A stretch of DNA of 21,564 nucleotides from an uncultured Rubrivivax sp. (GTDB lineage: Bacteria > Pseudomonadota > Gammaproteobacteria > Burkholderiales > Burkholderiaceae_C), in assembly GCA_937975735.1 (NCBI GenBank), contig CALJUI010000026.1:1-21564 (forward strand), written 5' to 3'. Shown here in pieces: positions 13,386-21,564 of this stretch. The translations under genes were made by a program, and so were the position numbers. Positions within the stretch are counted from its first letter, which is position 1, and each line of letters begins with the position of its first letter. The notes below the pieces were generated by a model. It was not told the origin of the DNA. It did not search any database and saw only the letters and a program-made list of their open reading frames with translations.

Positions 13386-14590
13386 ACCGGGTGATCCACG
13401 GGCCCTTGCACGGCGTGACCGTGCTCGAACTGGCGCAGATCATGGCCGGCCCGAGCTGCGGCGCGCTGCTCGCCGACCTCGGCGCCGACGTGATCAAGGT
13501 CGAGCGGCATCCCGGCGGCGACGACACGCGGCGCTACGCCGAACCGAACGTGAACGGCGAGTCGGCGGCGTTCATGATGATGAACCGCAACAAGCGCTCC
13601 ATCGCCATCGACCTGAAGAAGCCCGGGGGGCAGGCGGCGCTCAAGCGCCTTGCCGCACGCGCCGACGTGCTGACCGAGAACTACCGCAAGGGCGCGCTCG
13701 ACCGGCTCGGCCTCGGCTTCGACGCGCTGCACGCGCTGAACCCGGCGCTGATCTATGCGTCGATCTCCGGCTACGGCCGCACCGGGCCGGCGGCCGACAA
13801 GGGTGGCTTCGACCTGATCGCGCAGGGCGTGTCGGGGCTGATGAGCATCACCGGCGAACCCGGTGGCGCGCCGGTCAAGGTCGGCAGCCCGGTGACCGAC
13901 CTCAATGCCGGGCTGCTCGCTGCGCTGGGCATCGTCAGCGCCTACGTGCACCGGCTGAAGACCGGGCAGGGCCAGCTGGTCGACACCTCGCTGATGGAAG
14001 CCGGCATCCACCAGACCGCCTGGCAGGCGGCGATCTTCTTCGCCACCGGCGCATCGCCCGGGCCCGGCGGTTCGGCGCACGTGCTGGCTGCGCCCTACCA
14101 GGCCTTCCCGACCGCCGACGGCTGGATCAACATCGGCGGCGCCAACCAGGCCAACTGGGAGCGCATCGCCAGGCTGGTCGGCGCGCCCGAGCTGATCACC
14201 GATCCGCGCTTCGCCGACAACAGCGCGCGCATGGCGAACCGCGACGCCTTGGTGGCCCTGCTCAGCGCGCACCTGCGCGAGCGCCGCACCGCCGAATGGC
14301 TGCGCGACCTGGACGCCGCCGGCATCCCGGCCGGGCCGATCCAGAGCATCGGCGCGATGGTGGAGGACCCGCAGACCCGGGCCCGGCAGATGGTCGTCGA
14401 GATCGACCACCCGGTCGCCGGGCGGACCCGGGCGCTGGGCGTGCCGATCAAGCTCGGGGCGACGCCGGGATCGATCCGCCGGCCGGCGCCGACCTACGGC
14501 CAGCACACCCGCGAGGTGCTGGCCGAGGCGGGCTACGCCGCGGCCGAGATCGACGCCCTCGTCGCCGAGGGCGCGGTGCACGCCGGCTGA
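13382..14590 (+). CDS. CaiB/BaiF-family (class III) CoA-transferase
   Basis: A 402-residue class III CoA-transferase, of normal length. Motifs: LHGVTVLELAQIMAGPSCG, LLADLGADVIKVERHPGGD, NRNKRSIAIDLKKPGG, LTENYRKGALDRLGLGF, ASISGYGRTGP and SPVTDLNAGLLAAL, which contains the catalytic Asp at residue 173 (equivalent to Asp169 of formyl-CoA transferase), followed by GQGQLVDTSLMEAG. Such enzymes move CoA from an acyl-CoA donor to a free carboxylic acid without ATP. The acid could be the solute brought in by the TRAP system or a product of it; donors and acceptors cannot be predicted reliably from sequence. It is the last gene of the plus-strand operon (ATGA overlap with the crotonase gene) and converges on the RND permease, with 18 bp between stops. 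A short GCCGG-CTGAT-CCGGC stem overlaps its end. Confidence 0.94.
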   Translation: MNRVIHGPLHGVTVLELAQIMAGPSCGALLADLGADVIKVERHPGGDDTRRYAEPNVNGESAAFMMMNRNKRSIAIDLKKPGGQAALKRLAARADVLTENYRKGALDRLGLGFDALHALNPALIYASISGYGRTGPAADKGGFDLIAQGVSGLMSITGEPGGAPVKVGSPVTDLNAGLLAALGIVSAYVHRLKTGQGQLVDTSLMEAGIHQTAWQAAIFFATGASPGPGGSAHVLAAPYQAFPTADGWINIGGANQANWERIARLVGAPELITDPRFADNSARMANRDALVALLSAHLRERRTAEWLRDLDAAGIPAGPIQSIGAMVEDPQTRARQMVVEIDHPVAGRTRALGVPIKLGATPGSIRRPAPTYGQHTREVLAEAGYAAAEIDALVAEGAVHAG

Positions 14591-14608
14591 TCCGGCCCGC
14601 CCGCCGCC

Positions 14609-17600
14609 TCAGGCCGGCTGCGCGCGGCGACCGAACATCCGCGCCGCGCCGCGGGCCAGCGTGCGCCAGAGCAGCCGGATGCCGAGCAAGGCCAGCAGCG
14701 CCTCGACGATCGTCATGCCGAAGGCCAGCACGGTCGGCATCCGCGCGTCGCGGCGGTGGAACTTGGCGATCGCGCGGTCGCGCGAGGTCTCGATGCTGTC
14801 GTAGAAGCTCGGGATCACGAGCAGGGTCAGGAAGGTGCTGGTGATCACGCCGCCGATGATCGCCACCGCCATCGGGCGGTAGAACTCGCCGCCCTCGCCG
14901 ACGCCGATCGCCACCGGCACCATGCCGGCGACCAGCGCGAAGGTCGTCATCAGGATCGGCCTGAAGCGCTTGCGTCCGGCGGCCATCAGCGCGTCCTCGC
15001 GGTCCACGCCCTCGGCCTCCTGCACGCGCGCCGCGTCGAGCAGCAGGATCGCGTTCTTCGCCACCAGGCCCATCAGCATGATCACGCCGATGAAGCTCAT
15101 CAGGTTCAGCGTGCCGCCGGTGGCCAGCAGCGCGATCACCACGCCGATCAGCGACAGCGGCAGCGACAGCATCACCGCCAGCGGCGCGGTGAACGAGCCG
15201 AACTGCATCACCAGGATCAGGTACATCAGCGCGATGCCGGCGACCAGCGCGATGCCCATCTCGCGGAACACTTCCTGCTGGTCGCGCGAGGCGCCGGCGA
15301 GCTCCAGCCCGTAGCCGGGCGGGTAGTTCATCGCCCGCGCGATCTTCAGCGCGTCGGCGGTGACCTCGCCGGGCGACCGGCCCTGCACGTTGGCGGCCAC
15401 CGAGATCGTGCGCTTGCCGTCGGCGTGCTGGATCTGCGACGGCGCGCGGCCGATCGTCACGGTGGCGATCTGCTCCAGCGGCACCATGCGGTTGCTGCCG
15501 GCCACGGCGATCGGCAGCCGCTCGATGTTGCCCGCGTCGACGCGGTCGTCCGGATGCAGGCGCACCGCGACGTCGCGCGTCTCGCCCTTCGGGTCGACCC
15601 AGTCGCCGACCTCGACGCCGGCGAAGGCCACCCGCAGCGCCTGCGCCGCGTCGGCCACCGAGATGCCCAGCGTGTTGGCCAGGCTGCGGTCGAGCTCGAT
15701 CTTCATCTCGACCTGCGGATCCTGCTCGGACAGGCCGACGTCGACCGCGCCCGGCACCTGGCGCAGCCGGGCCATGAACTCCGACGTGATCTCGAGCAGG
15801 CGGCGCGAGTCCGGGCCGGTGAAGCGGACCTGCACCGGCTTCTGCGCGCCGTTGTTCAGGTCGTCGAGCACCACGTACTCGGCGCCGACCAGGCGGCCGA
15901 CCTGCGCGCGCAGCGACTCGGCCACCTGGGCGGCGCTGCGCCGGCGTTCGGTGCTCTTGCCGATGTCGACCCAGCCCCGGCCGCCGCCCGGGTTGATGTA
16001 GCTGTTCGTCGCCACCGTCTCGGGCAGCGTGCGCGCGAGTTCGGCGGCGGCCTCGACCTTCAGCCGCGCGTACTCCAGGCTGCTGCTCGACGGTGCGCGG
16101 ACCTCGATCGCGATCGTGCCGCCGTCGGACGCCGGCAGGAAGCTCGAGCCGCCGAAGCGCGCCTGCAGCGCGATCGCCGCGACCAGGCTCAGCAGCGCGA
16201 AGAAGGCCATCCAGCGCCGGTGGTGCAATGCCCAGGCGATGACCTGGCCGTAGCGGTCGGCCTGGTGGTCGAACCAGGCGTTGAAGCGCGCCAGCCAGCG
16301 CGACAGGCCGCGCTTCTCGGCGGCGTGGTGGCCCGGCGGGTCGCCCCAGTAGGCCGACAGCATCGGGTCCAGCGTGAAGCTGATGAACAGGCTCACCAGC
16401 ACCGAGGCGACGACGGTCAGGCCGAAGGGCCGGAACCACTCGCCGGCCACGCCCGGCATGAAGGCCACCGGGATGAAGACCGCGACGATCGAGAAGGTCG
16501 TCGCCGCCACCGCCAGGCCGATCTCGGCGGTGCCCTTCAGCGCCGCGTTGATGCGGTCGGCGCCCTGTTCCATGTGGCGCACGATGTTCTCGCGCACGAC
16601 GATCGCGTCGTCGATCAGCACGCCGATCGCCAGCGACAGGCCGAGCAGGCTCATGAAGTTCAGCGTGAAGCCGGCCAGCCAGACGGCGATGAAGGCGGCG
16701 ATCACCGAGGTCGGCAGCGACAGCGCGGTGATCACCGTCGAGCGCCAGGAGTTCAGGAAGAGGTAGACCACGCAGACCGTCAGTCCGGCCCCGAAGATCA
16801 GCGCGTGGATCACGTTGTACAGGCTGTTGGCCGCTTCCTCGCCGCCGTCCCGCGTGACCTCGAGCTTGGTGCCGGCGGGCAGGCCCTTGTTGATCTCGGC
16901 GACCAGCCGGCGGATGTCGGCGGCGACGCTGACCGTGCTGGCCTCGCGCGTGCGCGTGATCGACAGGCCGACGTTGGGGTGGCCGCTGCGGATCGACACG
17001 CTGTTGATCTCGGCGAAGCCGTCCTCGACCTGCGCCACCTGGGCCAGGCGCACCAGCTCGCTGCCGCGCCGCTTGATCACGATCTGGCCGAACTCCGCGG
17101 GCGACTCGATGCGACCGACCAGGCGGATGCTCTGGTCCTCGAGCTCGCCGCGCACCTTGCCGACCGGCGCGGTGGCGTTCTGCGCACGCAGCGCGGCGAC
17201 GACGTCGGTCACCGAGACCTCGTGCTCGCGCAGCTTCTCCGAGCGCAGCAGCACCGAGAGCTCACGCCGCAATGCGCCGCTGACGTTGACGGTGGCCACG
17301 CCGGCCACGCCGCGCAGGCGGTCGGCGAGCTCGTCCTCGGCCAGCCGCGAGATCGCCGCATGGCTTTGCGTGTCCGACGACAGCGCCAGCTGAACGATCG
17401 GCTGCGCGGCCGGGTCCAGGCGCTGCAGGATCGGCTCGCGCATCTCCACCGGCAGCTTGTGGCGCACCGAGGCGATCGCATTGCGCGCCTCGTCGGCGGC
17501 GATCACCATGTTCTTGTCGAAATTGAAGAACAGCACCAGCGATGCGCTGCCCTCGCTCGAGGTCGAGCGCAGGCGGGACAGGCCGGCGATGCCCTGCAAT

Positions 17601-17809
17601 GCCTTCTCGATGCGGTTGACGACCTCGCGCTCGACGGTCTCGGGTGACGCGCCCGGGTAGGGGATGGCGATCGTCAGCACCGGCTGCTCGATGTCGGGGA
17701 TCTGGTTGACGCGCAGCTTGGACAGCGCGAGCAGGCCGAGCGCCATCAGGCCGATGATGATGACGACCATCGAAACCGGTCGTCGGACGCTGAACTCGGA
17801 CAGCAGCAT
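14609..17809 (-). CDS. RND-family multidrug efflux permease (HAE1/AcrB type)
   Basis: A 1066-residue inner-membrane proton antiporter, full length for the family. It begins MLLSEFSVRRPVSMVVIIIG, with the first membrane helix, and the porter-domain signature IPYPGASPETVEREVVNRIE. The central helices include LGLSLAIGVLIDDAIVVREN, whose Asp400 and Asp401 match the AcrB proton-relay pair Asp407/408, and GLVAKNAILLLDAARVQEAE, whose Lys matches AcrB Lys940. A second large periplasmic loop and six C-terminal helices follow, giving the usual 12-helix duplicated layout. The start is well supported: AAGGGG lies shortly upstream, overlapping the TAA stop of the adaptor gene 9 bp away. No outer-membrane (TolC-type) gene is in view. 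The substrate is unknown; drug or solvent export is usual for the family. The adaptor gene carries an internal stop, so pump function is in doubt. Confidence 0.96.
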   Translation of the reverse strand: MLLSEFSVRRPVSMVVIIIGLMALGLLALSKLRVNQIPDIEQPVLTIAIPYPGASPETVEREVVNRIEKALQGIAGLSRLRSTSSEGSASLVLFFNFDKNMVIAADEARNAIASVRHKLPVEMREPILQRLDPAAQPIVQLALSSDTQSHAAISRLAEDELADRLRGVAGVATVNVSGALRRELSVLLRSEKLREHEVSVTDVVAALRAQNATAPVGKVRGELEDQSIRLVGRIESPAEFGQIVIKRRGSELVRLAQVAQVEDGFAEINSVSIRSGHPNVGLSITRTREASTVSVAADIRRLVAEINKGLPAGTKLEVTRDGGEEAANSLYNVIHALIFGAGLTVCVVYLFLNSWRSTVITALSLPTSVIAAFIAVWLAGFTLNFMSLLGLSLAIGVLIDDAIVVRENIVRHMEQGADRINAALKGTAEIGLAVAATTFSIVAVFIPVAFMPGVAGEWFRPFGLTVVASVLVSLFISFTLDPMLSAYWGDPPGHHAAEKRGLSRWLARFNAWFDHQADRYGQVIAWALHHRRWMAFFALLSLVAAIALQARFGGSSFLPASDGGTIAIEVRAPSSSSLEYARLKVEAAAELARTLPETVATNSYINPGGGRGWVDIGKSTERRRSAAQVAESLRAQVGRLVGAEYVVLDDLNNGAQKPVQVRFTGPDSRRLLEITSEFMARLRQVPGAVDVGLSEQDPQVEMKIELDRSLANTLGISVADAAQALRVAFAGVEVGDWVDPKGETRDVAVRLHPDDRVDAGNIERLPIAVAGSNRMVPLEQIATVTIGRAPSQIQHADGKRTISVAANVQGRSPGEVTADALKIARAMNYPPGYGLELAGASRDQQEVFREMGIALVAGIALMYLILVMQFGSFTAPLAVMLSLPLSLIGVVIALLATGGTLNLMSFIGVIMLMGLVAKNAILLLDAARVQEAEGVDREDALMAAGRKRFRPILMTTFALVAGMVPVAIGVGEGGEFYRPMAVAIIGGVITSTFLTLLVIPSFYDSIETSRDRAIAKFHRRDARMPTVLAFGMTIVEALLALLGIRLLWRTLARGAARMFGRRAQPA

Positions 17810-17818
17810 GGCGACCCC

Positions 17819-18964
17819 TTACTTGGCGGCGCTGGCGGCGGCCGGCGCCGCGGCGACGGCCTGAGCGAACTCGACCGGCTGGCCGTCGACGAGCCCGCTG
17901 CCCGGGTTGCGCAGGATGCGGTCGCCGGCGGACAGGCCCTCGAGCACCGGCACCTCGCCGGTGCGGGCGTCGCGCTCGCCGATCCGGACCGCCACGCGTG
18001 CGAGCTTGGCGCCGGCGACCCGCCAGGCGAACAGCGCCTCCCCGTCGCGCACCAGCGTGCGCTCGGGCACCATCAGCGCGTCGCTGCCGCCGCTGTCGAT
18101 GCGGCCCTCGGCGAACAGCCCGGCGACCTTCGGCGCCTGCGCCGGCTTGGCGAACCCGACCATCACCGCGATCTGCCGCTTCGTCGCGCTGGCCGCAACG
18201 TCAACCCGCTGCACGACGCCGTCGAGCTAGTAGGGCTCGTAGACGTTGACGTGGAGGCGCACCTTCTGGCCCACCGCCAGCTCGTTCAGCCGGTCGGCCG
18301 AGACCAGGCCCTCGAAGCGCATGCTGCCGGGGTCGATGACCTTGACCAGTTCCTTGCCGATCTGCGTCGTGTCGCCGACCGAGGCCTTGCGCTCGCTGAC
18401 CAGGCCGTCGAAGGGCGCGCGCACCAGCGTGCGCTGCAGCTGCTGGCGGGCGGTGACGACGCGGGCCTTCGCCGAGACCAGTTCGCTCTGGGCGTTGTTG
18501 CGCCGGATCTCGACGTCCTCCAGCGCCTGCGCCGAGACCATGCCCTGCTGCTTGAGCGTCTTCATCCGCTCGACCTGGCGCTCGGCCTGATCGAAGGCCT
18601 GGGTGGCGGCGCGCAGCGCCTCCTCGGCCGAGGCCAGGTTGTCGCGCAGCGCGGTGTCGTCCAGCCGCATCAGCAGGTCGCCGGCGCGGACCCGGTCGCC
18701 GTTGTCCTTCAGCACCTGGGTCACGACCGCCGGCACCTCGGCGCGCAGGTCCGCGCGCCGCGCCGGCTGCACCGAGCCGGTGATGACCGGGCCGCTGACG
18801 CGCCGGCTGGTCTGCAGGGTCATCAGATCCTCGGCCCCGATCAGCAGCGTGGTCGGTTTCGCCGTGGCCTTCGGCGCGACCTGGGGCGCTCGTTCGGACT
18901 TGCCGCAGCCGGCCAGCAGAGCGATGAGCAGCAAGGGCATCAGCGGGATGGGAAATCGACGCAT
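17819..18964 (-). pseudogene. RND efflux periplasmic adaptor (MFP) lipoprotein gene interrupted by an in-frame TAG
   Basis: Two adjacent open frames in the same phase make up one adaptor protein of the usual length (380 residues plus the stop codon). Part 1 (18964-18230, 245 residues) starts MRRFPIPLMPLLLIALLAGC, a lipoprotein signal with lipobox LLAGC (Cys20), then a lipoyl-like barrel (VPAVVTQVLKDNGDRVRAGD), a coiled-coil hairpin (about residues 115-185) and APFDGLVSERKASVGDTTQI. It ends HVNVYEPY at the TAG (bases 18229-18227). Part 2 resumes at once with LDGVVQRVDVAASATKRQIA and runs 135 residues through the beta-barrel and membrane-proximal domains (LMVPERTLVRDGEALFAWRV) to a TAA at 17821-17819. 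There is no frameshift, and codon bias is unchanged on both sides, so the change is recent or a sequencing error. A truncated adaptor would lack domains needed to dock on the permease encoded 9 bp downstream. A GTG shortly after the TAG could restart translation of part 2. Confidence 0.85.
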
Positions 18965-19106
18965 GGCGACGCGGACCGGGCGGAGCGCCGGTCGAAACGA
19001 TTTGAAGCCGCGAGCGTACCGCGTCGGCCGCCGGCGTCGATCCCGCATGCGACGGGGCGACGCCGGCGGCGGGTGAACGGTGAGTCGGCCGGACGAACGG
19101 CAGGCG
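18965..19106. repeat. Intergenic region with a perfect 13-bp inverted repeat upstream of the RND genes
   Basis: GCCGCCGGCGTCG (19027-19039) and CGACGCCGGCGGC (19058-19070) are perfect reverse complements around an 18-nt loop. They lie in the 142-bp gap between the MFS gene stop and the adaptor gene start, both minus strand. The stem could attenuate read-through from the MFS gene, but no T-run follows it. It could also be an operator. No clear promoter is visible. Confidence 0.45.
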
Positions 19107-20453
19107 TCAGTCGGTCCCGGAAACTTCGCGCCAGCGCAGGCTGGTTGCCGCGCCGAGCAGGCCGGCCACGCCGAGCAGCGCGACGGTGGCGGGCACCGAC
19201 ACCTGCGCGGCGATCGCGCCGACGGCGCCGGTACCCAGCAGCAGCGCGCCGATCACGGAGTTGCTGACCGCCACCCGCACCGTGCGCCGGTTGCCCTCGG
19301 ACAGGTCGACGAGGTAGGTCTTGCGGCCCAGCCGCACGCCGGCGTGCGCGATCCCCAGGCCGAAGAAGGCGAGCGGGTACCACCACGTCGCCATGCCGGG
19401 CGGCAGGCCGATCCAGGCGCCGGCGGCGATGGCCAGCGACAGCAGGCCGGCCAGCGCGCAGGCGGCGGCGAAGACCTGCCGGCTCGAGCGGTCGGCCCAG
19501 CGCCCCCAGACCGGCGAGCTGAGCAGCTGGGCGACGCCGTCGACGGCGATGAAGATGCCGAGCAACGCCACCGCGTCGCCCAGGTCGTCGCGTGCCAGCG
19601 CCACGTAAAAGGGCGCGGCGAGTCCCGAACCCATCGCCAGCGCCCGGGCGACCACGAAGCGGCGCAGGTCGGCGTCGTCGCGCAGCAGCCGCAGCTGGCC
19701 GATCGCCTCGGCCCAGCCGTCGACGCCGCCGTCGGTGGCGCCGGGGAACTCGACGATGCGCGCGAAGGTCGCGGCGGCCATCGCCCACAACAGCGCGCCG
19801 GCGCCCAGCAACGTCGCGTAGACCAGGGTCGAGCCCTCGTCGACCACGCCGCCGAGCAGCGCGCCGACGGCCATCGCCGCGATGCCCGCCGCCGCGCCGA
19901 TCCAGCCTGCCAGCCGGCCGCGCCGGGTCTTCGGGATCGTCTTGCCCTGCACGTCCTTGAAGGCGATCGAGCAGGCGCCGCGGGCCAGGCTGAACACCAC
20001 CAGCAGCGCGACGATGGCCAGGCCCGCGGCCAGGCCGCTGCCGCGCCAGGCGACCGCGGCGATCAGCGCCAGGCACAGGCCCTGCACGATGCCGCCGCCG
20101 ACCCAGACCCACTTGCGCAACGCCAGCCGCCGCACCGCGCCGCCGATCAGCAATTGCGGCAGCATCGAGCCCGACTCGCGGATCGGCACCAGCAGGGCGG
20201 TGATCCAGGCCGGGGCGCCGAGCTGCAGCACCAGCCAGGGCAGGGTCGTCTTCGCGCTGGCGAGCTGGTCGGCCAGCGTGCTCAGCGCGTTCGCGAGCCC
20301 GATGCGGAAGAAGTTGCCCGGCGTGACGCGGCAGGCGTCGTCGCTGATCGCATGGCAGACGCGGCCGTCGTCGTCCTCGGCCAGCCGCTCGTAGACGGTG
20401 TCCATCCAGCGCGGATGGGGGCGTTCGCGATCGCTTCCGCTCATCGGCGGCAT
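19107..20453 (-). CDS. Major facilitator superfamily (MFS) transporter
   Basis: A 448-residue polytopic inner-membrane protein with about 12 hydrophobic segments, for example LVLQLGAPAWITALLVPI, GIVQGLCLALIAAV, GLAIVALLVVFSLARGA and MAVGALLGGVVDEG. A motif-A-like loop WGRWADRSSRQV begins the second half. The N-terminal ~40 residues are hydrophilic and acidic (MDTVYERLAEDDDG), an unusual extension before the first helix. Start codons at 20453, 20444 and 20405 (MDTVYE) are all possible and none has a strong ribosome binding site; 20453 is nearest to the upstream stop, 13 bp away. The gene follows the ligase-like gene on the same strand and is probably co-transcribed with it. I cannot assign a substrate; the family includes exporters and importers of small organic molecules. 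Confidence 0.88.
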   Translation of the reverse strand: MPPMSGSDRERPHPRWMDTVYERLAEDDDGRVCHAISDDACRVTPGNFFRIGLANALSTLADQLASAKTTLPWLVLQLGAPAWITALLVPIRESGSMLPQLLIGGAVRRLALRKWVWVGGGIVQGLCLALIAAVAWRGSGLAAGLAIVALLVVFSLARGACSIAFKDVQGKTIPKTRRGRLAGWIGAAAGIAAMAVGALLGGVVDEGSTLVYATLLGAGALLWAMAAATFARIVEFPGATDGGVDGWAEAIGQLRLLRDDADLRRFVVARALAMGSGLAAPFYVALARDDLGDAVALLGIFIAVDGVAQLLSSPVWGRWADRSSRQVFAAACALAGLLSLAIAAGAWIGLPPGMATWWYPLAFFGLGIAHAGVRLGRKTYLVDLSEGNRRTVRVAVSNSVIGALLLGTGAVGAIAAQVSVPATVALLGVAGLLGAATSLRWREVSGTD

Positions 20454-20466
20454 GATCGCATCCGGC

Positions 20467-21564
20467 TCACCGGTAGGTGCGCGCGTCCTCGATCACCTTG
20501 CCGTCGTTCGGCAGCTGCCCGGGCGCGACGAGGCGGACCTCGCCGCGCAGCTTGGTCAGCTCGCGCAGCGTCAGCGCGATCGCCTCGGCCAGCCCCTGGG
20601 GCGCGGCGGCGCACTCGACGTGCAGCGTCATGCGGTCGTTCGCCATCTCGCCCTCGACGACCAGCCGGGCGCGTCCGGCCTCGGGATGGCGGCGCAGCAC
20701 CTCGGCGACCTGGCTCGGGTGCACGAACATGCCGCGCACCTTGGCGGTCTGGTCGGCGCGGCCCATCCAGCCCTTGATGCGCGTGTTGGTGCGACCGGTC
20801 GCGCAGGTGCCCGGCAGCACCGCCGAGAGGTCGCCGGTGCCGAAGCGGACCAGCGGATAGTCGGGGTTCAGCGAGGTCACGACCACCTCGCCGACCTCGC
20901 CCTCGGGCACCGGGTCGCCGGTGCCGGGGCGGACGATCTCGACGATCACGCCTTCGTCGATGACCAGGCCCTCGCGGGCCGCGGTCTCGTAGGCGATCAG
21001 GCCGACGTCGGCGGTGGCGTAGGCCTGGTAGCCCTCGATGCCGCGCTCGCGCAGCCAGTCGCGCAGGCTCGGCGGAAAGGCCTCGCCGCTGACCAGCGCC
21101 TTGGTCAGCGACGGCAGCACGACCCCGGCCTCGGCGGCCTTCTCGAGCAGGATGCGCAGGAAGCTCGGCGTGCCCGCGTAGCCGTGCGGGCGCAGGTCCT
21201 GCATCGCCTGCAGCTGCAGCTCGGTGTTGCCGACGCCGCCGGCGAACACCGTGCAACCCAGCGCCAGCGCGCCGGTCTCCATCATCGAGCCGGCCGGCGT
21301 CAGGTGGTAGCTGAAGCTGTTGTGGATCAGGTCGCCCTCGCGGAAGCCGGCGGCGAACATCGCGCGCGCGATGCGCCAGTAGTCGGCGGCCAGGCCCTCG
21401 GGCTCGTAGATCGGGCCCGGCGACTGGAACACCCGGCGCGCACCCTTCGGCGTGCGCAGGCCGCGCCAGCCGATCGCCGAGTAGCCGCCGAAGGGGTCGC
21501 CGCCGGCGCGGTCACCGTGCGCCGCGCGCTGGCGCTCGAGCAGTTCGTGCTTGCGCGTCACCGG
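20467..21564 (-). CDS. Phenylacetate-CoA-ligase-like (PaaK-type, AMP-forming) protein, 5' end outside window
   Basis: 366 residues are visible and the frame is open to the window edge. The GTG at 21561 is inside LPVTRKHELL-like sequence, normally about 50-60 residues into PaaK proteins, so the real start is beyond the window. PaaK-like segments are GFREGDLIHNSFSYHL, PHGYAGTPSFLRILLEKA, GYQAYATADVGLIAYE, VRFGTGDLSAVLPG, GRADQTAKVRGMFVHPSQV and a C-terminal PNDGKVIED. These enzymes adenylate a carboxylic acid and transfer it to CoA. Where PaaK has the SSGTTGKP phosphate loop, this protein reads FQSPGPIYEPEG, so ATP-dependent adenylation may be weak, altered or absent. It precedes the MFS gene by 13 bp on the same strand. 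The substrate is unknown. Confidence 0.85.
   Translation of the reverse strand, partial: PVTRKHELLERQRAAHGDRAGGDPFGGYSAIGWRGLRTPKGARRVFQSPGPIYEPEGLAADYWRIARAMFAAGFREGDLIHNSFSYHLTPAGSMMETGALALGCTVFAGGVGNTELQLQAMQDLRPHGYAGTPSFLRILLEKAAEAGVVLPSLTKALVSGEAFPPSLRDWLRERGIEGYQAYATADVGLIAYETAAREGLVIDEGVIVEIVRPGTGDPVPEGEVGEVVVTSLNPDYPLVRFGTGDLSAVLPGTCATGRTNTRIKGWMGRADQTAKVRGMFVHPSQVAEVLRRHPEAGRARLVVEGEMANDRMTLHVECAAAPQGLAEAIALTLRELTKLRGEVRLVAPGQLPNDGKVIEDARTYR

Noticed and set aside
14756..17647. 963-codon plus-strand open frame antisense to the RND permease gene
   Set aside because: It is biased antisense sequence with no domain, lying opposite a clear, full-length RND permease.
18227..18229. Genetic-code change or programmed amber recoding as the explanation for the adaptor stop
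   Set aside because: TAG ends three intact genes in the window at the expected place, and no recoding signal is evident; mutation or sequence error is simpler.
19080..20777. Long plus-strand frame across the MFS and ligase-like genes
   Set aside because: It spans two genes on the other strand and has no recognisable motif; an antisense shadow.

Overview
The window is very GC-rich bacterial DNA with strong GC bias at third codon positions. It is densely packed with genes and most junctions are short or overlapping (ATGA). A lone Bug/TctC periplasmic binding protein, a TRAP transporter, a class III CoA-transferase, FadR-type GntR and AraC/cupin regulators, and an intergenic hairpin element of a kind I remember from Comamonadaceae-like genomes together suggest a betaproteobacterium of the order Burkholderiales (inference, no database search). 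It looks like ordinary chromosome. I see no tRNA, rRNA, CRISPR array, insertion sequence or phage gene.

Layout. (1) 1-790: 3' part of a vanadium-haloperoxidase/PAP2-type gene, converging on (2) 794-1792, an AraC-type regulator. The regulator diverges from (3) 1908-3365, a two-Rossmann FAD/NAD(P) oxidoreductase of unknown substrate. (4) 3561-8331, minus strand: gntR-like regulator, a fused FAD/Fe-S 2-hydroxyacid dehydrogenase overlapping it by ATGA, then a Bug-type binding protein. (5) 8447-14590, plus strand and divergent from block 4: class V (glyoxylate-type) aminotransferase, TRAP dctP-dctQ-dctM, a crotonase-fold protein and a CaiB-type CoA-transferase. (6) 14609-21564, all minus strand: an AMP-ligase-like protein (cut by the window edge), an MFS transporter, and an RND efflux adaptor and permease.

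Blocks 4 and 5 read as one catabolic locus. They share a 115-bp divergent control region with two copies of TTGTATGCAAAA, the likely GntR operators, and back-to-back promoters with overlapping -35 boxes. A plausible reading is TRAP-mediated uptake of an organic acid, flavin/Fe-S oxidation of a 2-hydroxyacid, transamination of the resulting oxo-acid (for example glyoxylate), and CoA-thioester chemistry by the last two genes. The substrate cannot be told from sequence.

The oddities most worth checking are: an in-frame TAG that splits the RND adaptor gene although three neighbouring genes use TAG as their normal stop; a 100-bp hairpin element sitting exactly in the dctQ/dctM stop-start overlap, flanked by CATGACC direct repeats and read through by a mini-ORF that recreates an ATGA junction; a crotonase lacking one catalytic Glu; and a PaaK-like ligase whose nucleotide-binding P-loop is degenerate.
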